Source: an uncultured Eubacteriales bacterium
GTDB taxonomy: Bacteria > Bacillota > Clostridia > Oscillospirales > Acutalibacteraceae
Length of the DNA stretch: 64,000 nucleotides
Direction: 5' to 3'
Assembly (NCBI GenBank): GCA_934457415.1
Contig: CAKSHM010000009.1
Coordinates: 1 to 64,000, forward strand
Below are positions 1 to 7,880 of this stretch, piece after piece. The position numbers and the translations under genes are program-made. Each line of letters opens with the position of its first letter. Position 1 is the first letter of the stretch. Below the pieces are notes generated by a model, which saw only the letters and a list, made by a program, of their open reading frames with translations, had not been told where the DNA came from and ran no database searches.

Positions 1-33
1 CTTGGCTGTACTAATAGACCGAGGGCTTGACCT
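1..33 (+). rRNA. 3' end of 23S rRNA
   Basis: The first ~33 bases match the conserved last helix of bacterial 23S rRNA (ggctgtactaatagaccgag followed by ggcttgacc). Only the 3' tail is in the window; the rest lies upstream. The exact end is estimated from the family consensus. It places the left edge of the window inside an rRNA operon transcribed rightward. Confidence 0.85.
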
Positions 34-88
34 ATTTTCGTTCCTCCATTACTTGTTCAGTTTTTAGGGTGTGAATTTTTTTGGATTT

Positions 89-164
89 GCACCATTAGCT
101 CAGTTGGTAGAGCACCTGACTCTTAATCAGGGTGTCCCGGGTTCGAATCCCTGATGGTGCACCA
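89..164 (+). tRNA. tRNA-Lys (CTT)
   Basis: A complete 76-nt cloverleaf: acceptor arms gcaccat/atggtgc, D loop with AGCTCAGTTGGTAGAGC, anticodon stem cctga/tcagg around the loop ctcttaa (anticodon CTT), T arm with GGTTCGAATCC, and an encoded CCA end. It sits between 23S and 5S, which is not the usual place for a tRNA in an rRNA operon. Confidence 0.97.
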
Positions 165-178
165 TTTTTGGTATATAC

Positions 179-254
179 GGCCCGTTGGTCAAGTGGCCTA
201 AGACTCCGGCCTCTCACGCCGGCAACAGCGGTTCGAATCCGCTACGGGTCACCA
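179..254 (+). tRNA. tRNA-Glu (CTC)
   Basis: A 76-nt cloverleaf with acceptor arms ggcccgt/acgggtc (one G-U pair), anticodon stem ccggc/gccgg enclosing ctctcac (anticodon CTC), T loop GTTCGAATC and an encoded CCA. It lies 14 nt after tRNA-Lys and before 5S, so it is co-transcribed with the rRNA operon. Confidence 0.96.
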
Positions 255-291
255 TATCTTACGGTTCACCGTTAGATATACAATTTAATCA

Positions 292-408
<117 letters not shown>

Positions 409-412
409 TTTT

Positions 413-488
413 GCCTTAATAGCTCAGTCGGTAGAGCACTCGGCTGTTAACCGAGTTGTCGTAGGTTCGAGTCCTACTTGAGGCGCCA
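413..488 (+). tRNA. tRNA-Asn (GTT)
   Basis: A 76-nt cloverleaf with acceptor arms gccttaa/ttgaggc (one G-U pair), anticodon stem ctcgg/ccgag around ctgttaa (anticodon GTT), T arm GTAGGTTCGAGTCCTAC and an encoded CCA. It is the last RNA of the operon. Decayed partition genes of a mobile element begin about 350 bp downstream, so this tRNA is a possible integration target. Confidence 0.97.
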
Positions 489-518
489 GACCTGTGCGAC
501 TATAAAGCACAAAAGCCC

Positions 519-546
519 AAAACCCTTGAGAAATCAAGGGTTTTTC
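519..546 (+). terminator. Rho-independent terminator of the rRNA/tRNA operon
   Basis: An inverted repeat aacccttga / tcaagggtt with a 4-nt loop runs into a T stretch, 30 nt after tRNA-Asn. Its placement and T run fit an intrinsic terminator for the rRNA operon. Confidence 0.85.
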
Positions 547-842
547 GCTGTTTCAGGGGCTAATTTCAAAAGATGATTTTAGGGCACAAAACCCTATAGA
601 ATGTTCGACTAAAAGGACTTGAACCGGGGAAGCGTATATTTTTCGAAATCAGACCTCATTTTTTATATGAGAATTTATAGCTGCCTCACCACACGGACTC
701 GAACTAAAGTCATATATATAGACCGTAATTTCTTTTGTTCCTATAAAGATTTTACGGTTTTTTTTATGCCTATTTTTCCTCCTTGCAGACGAATACATAA
801 CCGAGTTAAACATCGGTAAAAAAAGAACAAGGAGGTTACAAA
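547..842. other. Intergenic boundary between rRNA operon and mobile-element remnant
   Basis: No convincing gene is seen. Two short stretches (near 615-627 and 693-706) read on the minus strand as tRNA T-loop-like GGTTCAAGTCC and GTTCGAGTCC, but no complete tRNA can be folded around them. At 722-766 an accgtaa / ttacggt inverted repeat followed by eight T residues looks like an intrinsic terminator. A good ribosome site (aaggagg, about 830-836) precedes the ParA remnant. The region is where a left end (att site) of an integrated element would be expected. Confidence 0.4.
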
Positions 843-1061
843 GTGAACTGTAAAGTAATTGCAATAGAAAATCAAAAAGGAGGTACGGGCAAATCAGCTA
901 CCGCATTGAACCTCGGCGTCGGTCTTAAAATGAAAGGCAAAAGTATTTTTGCCTATGACGGTAAATGTAAGGTTGCCGACGCATACAAAAATCTGACGAA
1001 GGAGGTGCTGGATATTGCCGCGCGTGAAAAAGCTCGATTTAGGGATGACGGCTCTCGATGA
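843..1061 (+). pseudogene. ParA/Soj partition ATPase, internally deleted
   Basis: Starts GTG at 843 (gtgaactgt) after an AGGAGG site. The first ~33 residues are a ParA N-terminus with an intact Walker A, KGGTGKS. From residue ~34 the sequence jumps to what is normally the far C-terminus of element-borne ParA proteins (SIFAYDGKCKVADAYKNL, then TKEVL). Roughly 180-200 residues, including the other nucleotide-binding motifs, are missing in frame, so 72 residues remain of ~260. The 3' end overlaps the ParB start, the usual parAB arrangement. ParA segregates plasmids and integrative elements; this copy cannot work as an ATPase dimer. The deletion is inferred from knowledge of the family, not from an alignment. 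Confidence 0.75.
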
Positions 1062-1605
1062 GTTGTTTATGAATGGCAAGGAACGAGCCGAAAATAAGTT
1101 CCCGAAAATCTTTGATATCCTACTTTCGGAAATTGACGATTTCCCCGGCCACCCCTACCGCGTTCTTAATGATGAGGATATGCAGAACCTTATGGAAAGT
1201 ATCAAGGACAGAGGGGTTATCACTCCTGCTATGGTACGAAAAAAGGATGACGGCAGATATGAAATGATTTCCGGTCATAGGCGTAAACACGCTTCCGAAA
1301 GGCTCGGGCTTAAAACCTTGCGTTGCGAGGTTGTGGAGGTCAGCCGTGATGAAGCGATCATTTTAATGGTTGACAGTAACAGTCAGCGCTCGGAAATTGT
1401 CCCAACAGATAAAGGCAAAGCCTATAAAATGAAGTTGGAAGCAATCAAAAGGCAGGGACAAAGGACGGATTTAACTTCTCGCCCACTGGGCGAGAAGTTG
1501 TCTGTTGCAGAACTTGCTGAAGATGCGAGTGACAGTGAGCGCCAAATACACAGATATATCCGTCTTGGTAAGGTGCAAAGCGTCGGATACAAGTATCGTA
1601 ACTAA
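1015..1605 (+). pseudogene. ParB/Spo0J-like partition protein, C-terminally truncated
   Basis: Starts TTG at 1015, 7 nt after a strong AAGGAGGTG, overlapping the ParA remnant. The ParB nuclease-like N-terminal domain is visible: HPYRVLNDEDMQNLMESI, then GVITPAMVR and the box-II motif ISGHRRKHASERLG. A helix-turn-helix region begins near residue 165 (LSVAELAEDASDSERQIHRY) but the protein leaves the family after RYIRL and ends in 12 unrelated residues at 1605. The normal protein has a further ~100 or more residues. The break coincides with foreign fragments from 1606 on. It was probably part of an integrative conjugative element and is now likely inactive. Confidence 0.75.
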
Positions 1606-1783
1606 ATCCTGTCCAATCCAATTTTTGACCGCACCTGTCACAATAGCTTTGAAATTCCCGTTCAAAAGACAACTTTGCAGGTTGGGCATATTGGATAACA
1701 ATCGAATCCTTCGTATGATTTGAAAAAAATGCTTCCGTAACGGTTTTGCGCAACCTATACGAGAACTCTTTATATGCAATATG

Positions 1784-1965
1784 CTAACGGTATCTATGGC
1801 AAGCTGAGTATTAATTCTATCAGATAACTTTAAGGAAACGATTTTCCTTGCAAACAGATCTAAAACAGCGCACAGATAATAAAACCTGTTTGCAGCCCGG
1901 ATATAGGTGAAATCACATACCCAAATCATATTCGGAGCGGGTTGATTAAAGTTTTTGGCAAGAGA
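1784..1965 (-). mobile_element. IS3-family transposase (OrfB) fragment, left copy
   Basis: About 180 bp nearly identical, base for base, to 23346-23525 in the second IS remnant. On the minus strand it encodes the start of the integrase core of an IS3/IS150-type OrfB: WVCDFTYIRAANRFYYLCAV, then LDLFARKIV and SDRINTQLAIDT. The first catalytic Asp of the DDE triad is the D of CDFTYI. Neither the other catalytic residues nor terminal repeats are present. It is a dead scrap in the same orientation as the right-hand copy, with the glycan locus between them. Confidence 0.8.
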
Positions 1966-2132
1966 TTACTTTCAACCGAGATGAAGCGGATATGCTGGGA
2001 GAGGACGGTATGGCTGCCGTCGCAAATACAATGGCAATGTTCAGACGAGGATAGTAAACGATAAGGTAATTACATAATATATGAATGAATCATTGGCAAA
2101 ACTACTGTAAATAAAACGAATGAAAACTTTAC

Positions 2133-2151
2133 TTGTGTAAAAATGACACAA
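2133..2151. promoter_or_regulatory. Inverted repeat upstream of LacI-type regulator
   Basis: TTGTGT and ACACAA form a perfect 6-bp inverted repeat with a 7-bp spacer, 124 bp before the regulator gene. LacI-type proteins bind inverted repeats, usually with a central CG and little or no spacer, so this is only a candidate operator. Confidence 0.3.
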
Positions 2152-2274
2152 AAAACAGCATTTCGTAAGAAGAACTACTGAAAATGTAAGATGTTCGCAC
2201 TACCAAATTAAGATGAATTATGATATTATAAAAATAAGCAAATCGGACTTAAATAAGTAAATGGGGCGAGGTTA

Positions 2275-3294
2275 ATGGCAGAAAGAGTAAAAAAAGTTAC
2301 GATGGAAGATATTGCAGTAAAGATGAATGTGTCAAGAGCGCTTGTCTCATATGCGTTGGCAGATAAGTATGGTGTCAGCGAAGAGATGAAGAAGCAGATT
2401 CTGACCGCGGCAGTTGAAATGGGATATTTCGACCGCAGTTCTGTGCCGAAAAAGAATCGAAAAGAAGTGCATGTTTTGATTGGAGCAGAATTTGTTAATG
2501 AAGGAAGCTTTTTTACAAGAATTATTGCAGGAATTGAAGATGGAGTGCGATTGCAGAAGCTGAATATGAATCTGATTACTTTTCGGGAAGAAAGTGAGAT
2601 GAACGGAATCATAGGCAAGGTTACGGGCTCCAATACATATGGACTGGTTGTGATACGCCAAGTTTCCGATGAGATGACAGAACTGCTTGCCAAGGTTCAG
2701 ATACCAAAGGTCTTTGTTGATTTGATTTCTCCACATTCTTCTTTTTATGATTATGAAGTGAGAAGCAATGATTTTGGTAATATGATTAACCTGACAGAAT
2801 ATCTGATTCGAAAAGGACACAAGAAAATTTTATTTGTCGGAGATATTACATGGGCATTGAGCTATGAAGAACGGTATAGAGGTTATCTTTATACAATGAA
2901 CAAGTACGGATTGATTCCGAAAGCTGTGATTGATTCAAATATTAATAAGAAACTTCCGTATAATCGTGAGGGAATCAGACAGCTTTTGAAACACAATGAC
3001 TGTACAGCATTTATCTGTATGAGTGACGGTGTTGCAGATTATGTGTATGAGGATATCAAGGCACATGGACTACGCATACCAGAGGATATTTCAGTTGTTG
3101 GATTTGATGATGTTACGAAGTCTGCAAAACTCGATCCACCTTTGACAACGATGCATATTCCGAAATTTGAAATGGGAAAAGTTGCTTTTGATTTGTTGAC
3201 GGATCAGTATCGCGAAGGAAGCCACAGCAAAACCATAAACTTGAATGCGGATTTAAAAGAAAGAAAATCCGTCTGCCAATATATAGAATCATAA
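2275..3294 (+). CDS. LacI/GalR-family transcriptional regulator
   Basis: 339 residues, the normal size of the family. An N-terminal helix-turn-helix (VTMEDIAVKMNVSRALVSYA, residues ~8-27) with the hinge helix region to ~50 is followed by a periplasmic-binding-protein-like effector domain (VVGFDDVTKSAKLDPPLTTM near residue 275 is typical). ATG at 2275 follows gcgagg. Such proteins sense a sugar or sugar phosphate and repress or activate the adjacent catabolic genes; here it stands 56 bp upstream of the glycan locus and on the same strand, so it probably controls it, and itself. The ligand cannot be read from the sequence; the mannosidase neighbours suggest a mannose-containing sugar. Confidence 0.9.
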   Translation: MAERVKKVTMEDIAVKMNVSRALVSYALADKYGVSEEMKKQILTAAVEMGYFDRSSVPKKNRKEVHVLIGAEFVNEGSFFTRIIAGIEDGVRLQKLNMNLITFREESEMNGIIGKVTGSNTYGLVVIRQVSDEMTELLAKVQIPKVFVDLISPHSSFYDYEVRSNDFGNMINLTEYLIRKGHKKILFVGDITWALSYEERYRGYLYTMNKYGLIPKAVIDSNINKKLPYNREGIRQLLKHNDCTAFICMSDGVADYVYEDIKAHGLRIPEDISVVGFDDVTKSAKLDPPLTTMHIPKFEMGKVAFDLLTDQYREGSHSKTINLNADLKERKSVCQYIES

Positions 3295-3350
3295 GAACGG
3301 TAATTTTTCGGATTTTCCGAATGAGTATACATATAACAGGAGGTTATAAG

Positions 3351-6300
3351 ATGAAAAAAGGAAAGAGTATTTTTGCACTTCTCTTATCCGCAGTAATGAT
3401 TTGTACCTTGACGCTTACCGGATGTGAGAAAAAAGCTCCTGCCGTAAAACCGATAGCGAAAGTGAATTCCAAAGAAGCCTACATAGGATTGAAAAACATA
3501 CAGAAGTGGCTATTTAAGAAGGAGGGCGATACTTGGAAGTTCGACGGGGTATATGCTACAAGAAACGGCAAGGAAGAGAAAGTATTCTATGGTACCAGCG
3601 GAAAGCTTGACGAGGAAGATAAGCTTGTAATGAGTGGTGAGTACTTCAACGTACAAGGGGCTGTCAAAGAAGAGAATATTGGAAACTATCTTGACGGAAA
3701 GGTTACGGATATTAAGTTAGAGGAAAATGATGGAAAGAAATCGTTGCTTCTTACCGGAAAAGGATTTACTTCCATATTGACAGCAACTAAGGATGATCAT
3801 TATATTTCCAGAGAAATAACAATTACGGTTCCTAAGAATCTTGTGATTTACGAATCGGAAGTGTCATTTACATTGAGAAGTAACCAGAGCGCATTTTATG
3901 AATACGGATATGTTCTGACACATGCAAATGATGAACCGCAGACATCGGTACCATATGCTTTTCCGGCTATCACCACTAAGTTGACTGCACAGGATGATAA
4001 TAAAAAACAGTTCAACTTTACAGAGGTAATGGATTATTACAACACAAGTGAGTGCTTTAAGACTGCAAGAAGAAATGAAAACTTAAACGGTTTTGTCGAA
4101 CTCGGTATAATCTCAACAGATGCGCAATTGATGGCTGATACAGAGTATACTTTGTCCGAACGGATTTCCGTAAGAGACGGTAGTGAAGAAAGCTACTATG
4201 ACATGATTGGCGATGCAAGAGCGGAGTACAGTAAAAACTATGATGTTCCGGTGGAACAGATTGCGGTTGCCAATGGTAATATGGGAGTCTCAGACTGGAT
4301 TGATGCAGCATACGGAGCAATCGGAGATATCCTTGATACGAGAGGTAGGCCTACCGGAGATGACGGAATATGGGGACCTTATGGTTACCAGAACAGTGGT
4401 TCGGAAGCATTCGGCTCTATGGATCTGTTAAAGGGATTTGTACGTTATGCTAAGGCGATTGGAGACGAAGAATCCTATCAGTTTGGTCTGAAACGTTTAA
4501 AAAATATAATCACTCAGGATGAGAATGGTAACGGATACATTATGCCGTTGAATAAATATTATCCGAACAGTGATTATCCGAGCGATATGTATTTCTACCG
4601 TGCCTGCAATGGAAATGGTGGATATTCTCCGGAAGACAGCTGGGATTCTACGCAGCCGAGAATCGGTTCCTTTAAGTATTATTCCAGAGTTTTAAATCTT
4701 GGGGAACTTGCACTTGTTACCGGAGATGAAGATATCGAGGAAGCATTCATGAGCCTGATGCCATTGGTTAAGAAGATGCGTGGTGAGGACTTTGAGCAGG
4801 CAGTGGAATGGAACTTCGACTGCACACCGGCAATGGATTATGAGAATGGCGGAAGCGGCGGCGCTGCAGCAATGTGGGCAGAGATTATGCTGACAGCGGC
4901 AGAAATGGAACAGGATAAAACAGAAAAGGAAGAATATATTGAACTTGCAAAGGGCTCCATCAAACGCTCTAATGAGCAGGGTTTCTCCCGTTCATCCTCT
5001 CTTCGTGAGTATCCGAAACCGGAGTCCATTGGCTATGCAATACGTGCGAATGTCGAATTATATGAGATAACAAATGATAAATATTATTTGGACAACGCAC
5101 TGGAAATTTACAACGGAATTTATTTCTACTATTTTGTTAATTCACATCCATACACCTATTACCAGACAATCGGTTACGGATATGCTTGCGCGCGAGAACG
5201 TTGGGAAGCATTTATGGAAATGGTGGAATCTATTGTACTGGTAACACCGATTTTACGGTATACAGATGATACACAGTTACTGGAACTTATTTATACGACA
5301 CAGAATTCAGCACTTTGGGCTCTGCCTGTGAACGGATATCCGGATGGATACCTTGGCGGGCATTCCGATTGGCTGGATGCATTGTATGTACCGTTTGAGC
5401 AACCTACCGGAGCATTAGGAGATAATCCTACGGTAGATGGCGGAGGAATGAGCTACTTGAGACATTCCAAGGAATTGTACGGTATCGGTGAAATCTTTAC
5501 AGGGGCACTGACCTTTGAGACATTTGCAAAGTCGGCAAACAATAAAATTTCAATTTTTGCGTATAATGCAGCAACAGATAGAAAAGTCAATCAGGAAGAA
5601 CAGAACTTTAAATTGTTTAATGCCTCGAAAGAGAAAGAAACGACCATTCTGACTTTTGATAACTTCAAAAGCGGAAGCTATACTGTAAAGGTTGATGAGA
5701 AGAAGCTTGGAACATATACGGATGTACAGCTTAGGAATGGCATTCCTTTTACATTAGAAGGAAGAGCTGCAAAGGCCGTGTATGTTAAGAGAAACGGTGA
5801 TGCCAAAGATGCAAAAGTAAATGGTGAGACGAAAGCGGATATTACAGCATGTGATTCTGTATCTACAATCATTCAGATGGACGGGGAAAAAGCATCTCAC
5901 TATATTGTAGAAGTAAGTACAAACGAAGCTTTCTCCAAAGACAGTACAACAAAATTTATCACTCGTGAGAAAGAAACTGAGATTAATCATTGTGAAAACA
6001 GCCGTCTGTATGTAAGGGTAACAGCAATTGATAAAGATGGCAATGCAAATGCAGCAAAAGCTCTCACTGTGGAAACAAAAAATCAGGAAATCGGTCTAAT
6101 TGAGGACTTTGGCTATACGAATCCGACGGATGGAACAAGCATCGGCGGATGGAAAGCAGAAGCACAAAGCTATGATGGTAAAATAGCGATCTTATCTGAC
6201 TGTAATGGGTTTAAGAATTATCCGGATAGTGCAACAAAACAGCCGCAAGGTTATATGGCAGTTTATAAACCACAGTATGCAGGTGAAGATGTTGATGCAT

Positions 6301-7808
6301 TTACAAAGACATTTTCCGTAGACTTGTCTCAATACAGTACCTTTGATTTTTATCCTTACACAAAGAATGTTTCAAGTAAGTTTTCGCTGAAGGTTACTGT
6401 GGGTGGAAATGAAAAAACACTGATTGATAAAGCGGAAGGTTTTGACAGATACTGCTACCGGTTTGATTTATCGGAACTGGGAAGCGGAAAGCAGGATGTA
6501 ACGGTTACCATGGTATCCGAAGGATATAACCGTGGATTTGCAATAAGCCGCATGATGTTTGTCAAGGATACGGCATTTGATGGTAAGAGTGATTTAACAG
6601 GATTGAAATTCACTTCCAATGCAGAAACGAACAATAAAGATGGCCTTACTATTACCAATCCGGATGATTTGTCAAAAGTGTCAAATAAGAATTATTCTCT
6701 TGGGAAATTTAATCCGGGAGATTATAAGGAACTTGAAATTGTATCCGGACTTACCTTGAAAATGAACGCGAGGTATGCGATTGCAGCGAAAATATACAAG
6801 GATAGCTCCAATACACCGGTCTACACTTTAAATAAAACTCTTGTATATGCGAAGACACCGACTAAAATTCCGCTTAGTAGTTTCCCAGGTGGAAATGCAA
6901 CCTATCGAATGGAAGTTTCTTACTACAGTCATTCCGGTAAGGAAGTGAATTCCATTGATGTAGAGAAGATTCGTTTAAATGGTGATAAGGTGGCAAAGAA
7001 GGTTAATGTTGTAAAGAATGATCCGAAGGAAGGCGTTGTATTAGATGGCTGGAAGAGCAACTGGGCTTTTGCAAACGCACAGGGATATATTGTTAATACA
7101 AATGATGCACAGCCTTACGGAAGTATCTATTATGAAGACTTAACGATTGACCTTGACAAAACACCGGTGGTTCGCTTTAAAGTTAGTGATGTACTAAATA
7201 ATACACCGTATACACTGAAAGTAAATGACGGAACACTGGCAGATGATATCCTGATTGCACCACAGAAGGATGTACCGGGAACATATACGGCGAATCTACG
7301 TGACAGCTTAAAACGCGGTGGAGTAATCAAACTTCGTATGGATTTCTATGTACTGCATGAGGCTTCAAAGAATGGTGGAGTTAAGTTTGAAGGGGTAGAA
7401 CTTCTGACCGGAAAATCACTTTATGAAAATATCAGCAACAAATCGTTTTCCACAACGATTAGTGAAAAGTTCACTGTAGACCTTTCCGAGACACCGTATA
7501 TTAATGTCAATATTGCAGATTTGACCTATGATTCCAGTTGGCTGATGTATGTGGAAGAAAACGGAAGTCAGTATGAACTGAAAACAGTATATGAATCTGT
7601 ATACGGTAAGATGTACAGTCGTAAGAAGATAGGCTCTTTCAAGTATGATTTACGAGATGTTTTGCCGAAGGGCAGCGATGTCAGAAATCTGAAGCTGATT
7701 ATTAAAACAGACGGAGAGAAAACAATGTTGACCTTCCGTTCTATCAGGCTTTCTGCGAACAATGATGTTGAAGTTTCAAATATACCAGCAACAGTGCGGA
7801 ACAAATAA
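3351..7808 (+). CDS. Large secreted lipoprotein with (alpha/alpha)-barrel-like glycosidase region and C-terminal beta domains
   Basis: 1485 residues from ATG 3351, which follows AGGAGG at 3338-3343; a longer in-frame start at 3321 lacks a ribosome site. The N-terminus is a lipoprotein signal with lipobox LTGC (Cys25). Residues ~35-300 look beta-rich. Residues ~310-720 are helical and rich in aromatic/acid clusters (GVSDWIDAAYGAIGDILDTR, DDGIWGPYGYQNSG, MDYENGGSGGAAAMWAE, LGGHSDWLDALYVPFEQP), resembling a helical-barrel carbohydrate enzyme. From ~740 to the end come Ig/Fn3-like and jelly-roll-like beta domains, probably for sugar binding. I do not recognise a named GH family. It is anchored outside the membrane, first in the locus after the regulator, so it may bind or make the first cut in the substrate. 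Lipoprotein export: confident; enzyme role: inference. Confidence 0.7.
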   Translation: MKKGKSIFALLLSAVMICTLTLTGCEKKAPAVKPIAKVNSKEAYIGLKNIQKWLFKKEGDTWKFDGVYATRNGKEEKVFYGTSGKLDEEDKLVMSGEYFNVQGAVKEENIGNYLDGKVTDIKLEENDGKKSLLLTGKGFTSILTATKDDHYISREITITVPKNLVIYESEVSFTLRSNQSAFYEYGYVLTHANDEPQTSVPYAFPAITTKLTAQDDNKKQFNFTEVMDYYNTSECFKTARRNENLNGFVELGIISTDAQLMADTEYTLSERISVRDGSEESYYDMIGDARAEYSKNYDVPVEQIAVANGNMGVSDWIDAAYGAIGDILDTRGRPTGDDGIWGPYGYQNSGSEAFGSMDLLKGFVRYAKAIGDEESYQFGLKRLKNIITQDENGNGYIMPLNKYYPNSDYPSDMYFYRACNGNGGYSPEDSWDSTQPRIGSFKYYSRVLNLGELALVTGDEDIEEAFMSLMPLVKKMRGEDFEQAVEWNFDCTPAMDYENGGSGGAAAMWAEIMLTAAEMEQDKTEKEEYIELAKGSIKRSNEQGFSRSSSLREYPKPESIGYAIRANVELYEITNDKYYLDNALEIYNGIYFYYFVNSHPYTYYQTIGYGYACARERWEAFMEMVESIVLVTPILRYTDDTQLLELIYTTQNSALWALPVNGYPDGYLGGHSDWLDALYVPFEQPTGALGDNPTVDGGGMSYLRHSKELYGIGEIFTGALTFETFAKSANNKISIFAYNAATDRKVNQEEQNFKLFNASKEKETTILTFDNFKSGSYTVKVDEKKLGTYTDVQLRNGIPFTLEGRAAKAVYVKRNGDAKDAKVNGETKADITACDSVSTIIQMDGEKASHYIVEVSTNEAFSKDSTTKFITREKETEINHCENSRLYVRVTAIDKDGNANAAKALTVETKNQEIGLIEDFGYTNPTDGTSIGGWKAEAQSYDGKIAILSDCNGFKNYPDSATKQPQGYMAVYKPQYAGEDVDAFTKTFSVDLSQYSTFDFYPYTKNVSSKFSLKVTVGGNEKTLIDKAEGFDRYCYRFDLSELGSGKQDVTVTMVSEGYNRGFAISRMMFVKDTAFDGKSDLTGLKFTSNAETNNKDGLTITNPDDLSKVSNKNYSLGKFNPGDYKELEIVSGLTLKMNARYAIAAKIYKDSSNTPVYTLNKTLVYAKTPTKIPLSSFPGGNATYRMEVSYYSHSGKEVNSIDVEKIRLNGDKVAKKVNVVKNDPKEGVVLDGWKSNWAFANAQGYIVNTNDAQPYGSIYYEDLTIDLDKTPVVRFKVSDVLNNTPYTLKVNDGTLADDILIAPQKDVPGTYTANLRDSLKRGGVIKLRMDFYVLHEASKNGGVKFEGVELLTGKSLYENISNKSFSTTISEKFTVDLSETPYINVNIADLTYDSSWLMYVEENGSQYELKTVYESVYGKMYSRKKIGSFKYDLRDVLPKGSDVRNLKLIIKTDGEKTMLTFRSIRLSANNDVEVSNIPATVRNK

Positions 7809-7828
7809 TGGATTATTTATTGAATCGG

Positions 7829-7848
7829 AAGCTTTCGAGGCAAAGCTT
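7829..7848 (+). promoter_or_regulatory. Intergenic hairpin after first lipoprotein gene
   Basis: A perfect 7-bp inverted repeat aagcttt / aaagctt with a 6-nt loop, 20 nt after the stop codon and 16 nt before the next ribosome site. It is followed by only a short T run, so it may stabilise the mRNA 3' end or weakly terminate rather than fully stop transcription. Confidence 0.4.
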
Positions 7849-7880
7849 TTAATTTAAAATAATAAAGGAGATGTAGTCAC

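Larger units (their letters stand above)
1606..2274. other. Mosaic of gene fragments between ParB remnant and the glycan locus
   Basis: No intact gene is seen. Minus-strand reading at about 1600-1675 gives a zinc-ribbon-like tail (CDRCGQKLDW). An IS3-type scrap lies at 1784-1965 (separate entry). Directly after it, 1966-2054 reads on the plus strand as the end of an unknown protein (DEADMLGEDGMAAVANTMAM) with a stop at 2052. From 2055 to 2274 the DNA is AT-rich and should hold the promoter of the LacI-type gene; an AT-rich tattataaaa is present near 2224-2233. The patchwork points to repeated insertion and deletion in an old element. Confidence 0.5.

Noticed and set aside
1471..1929. 152-residue minus-strand frame read as one gene
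   Set aside because: Only its first ~50 residues are transposase; the rest runs antisense through the ParB remnant. It is a chance fusion of scraps.
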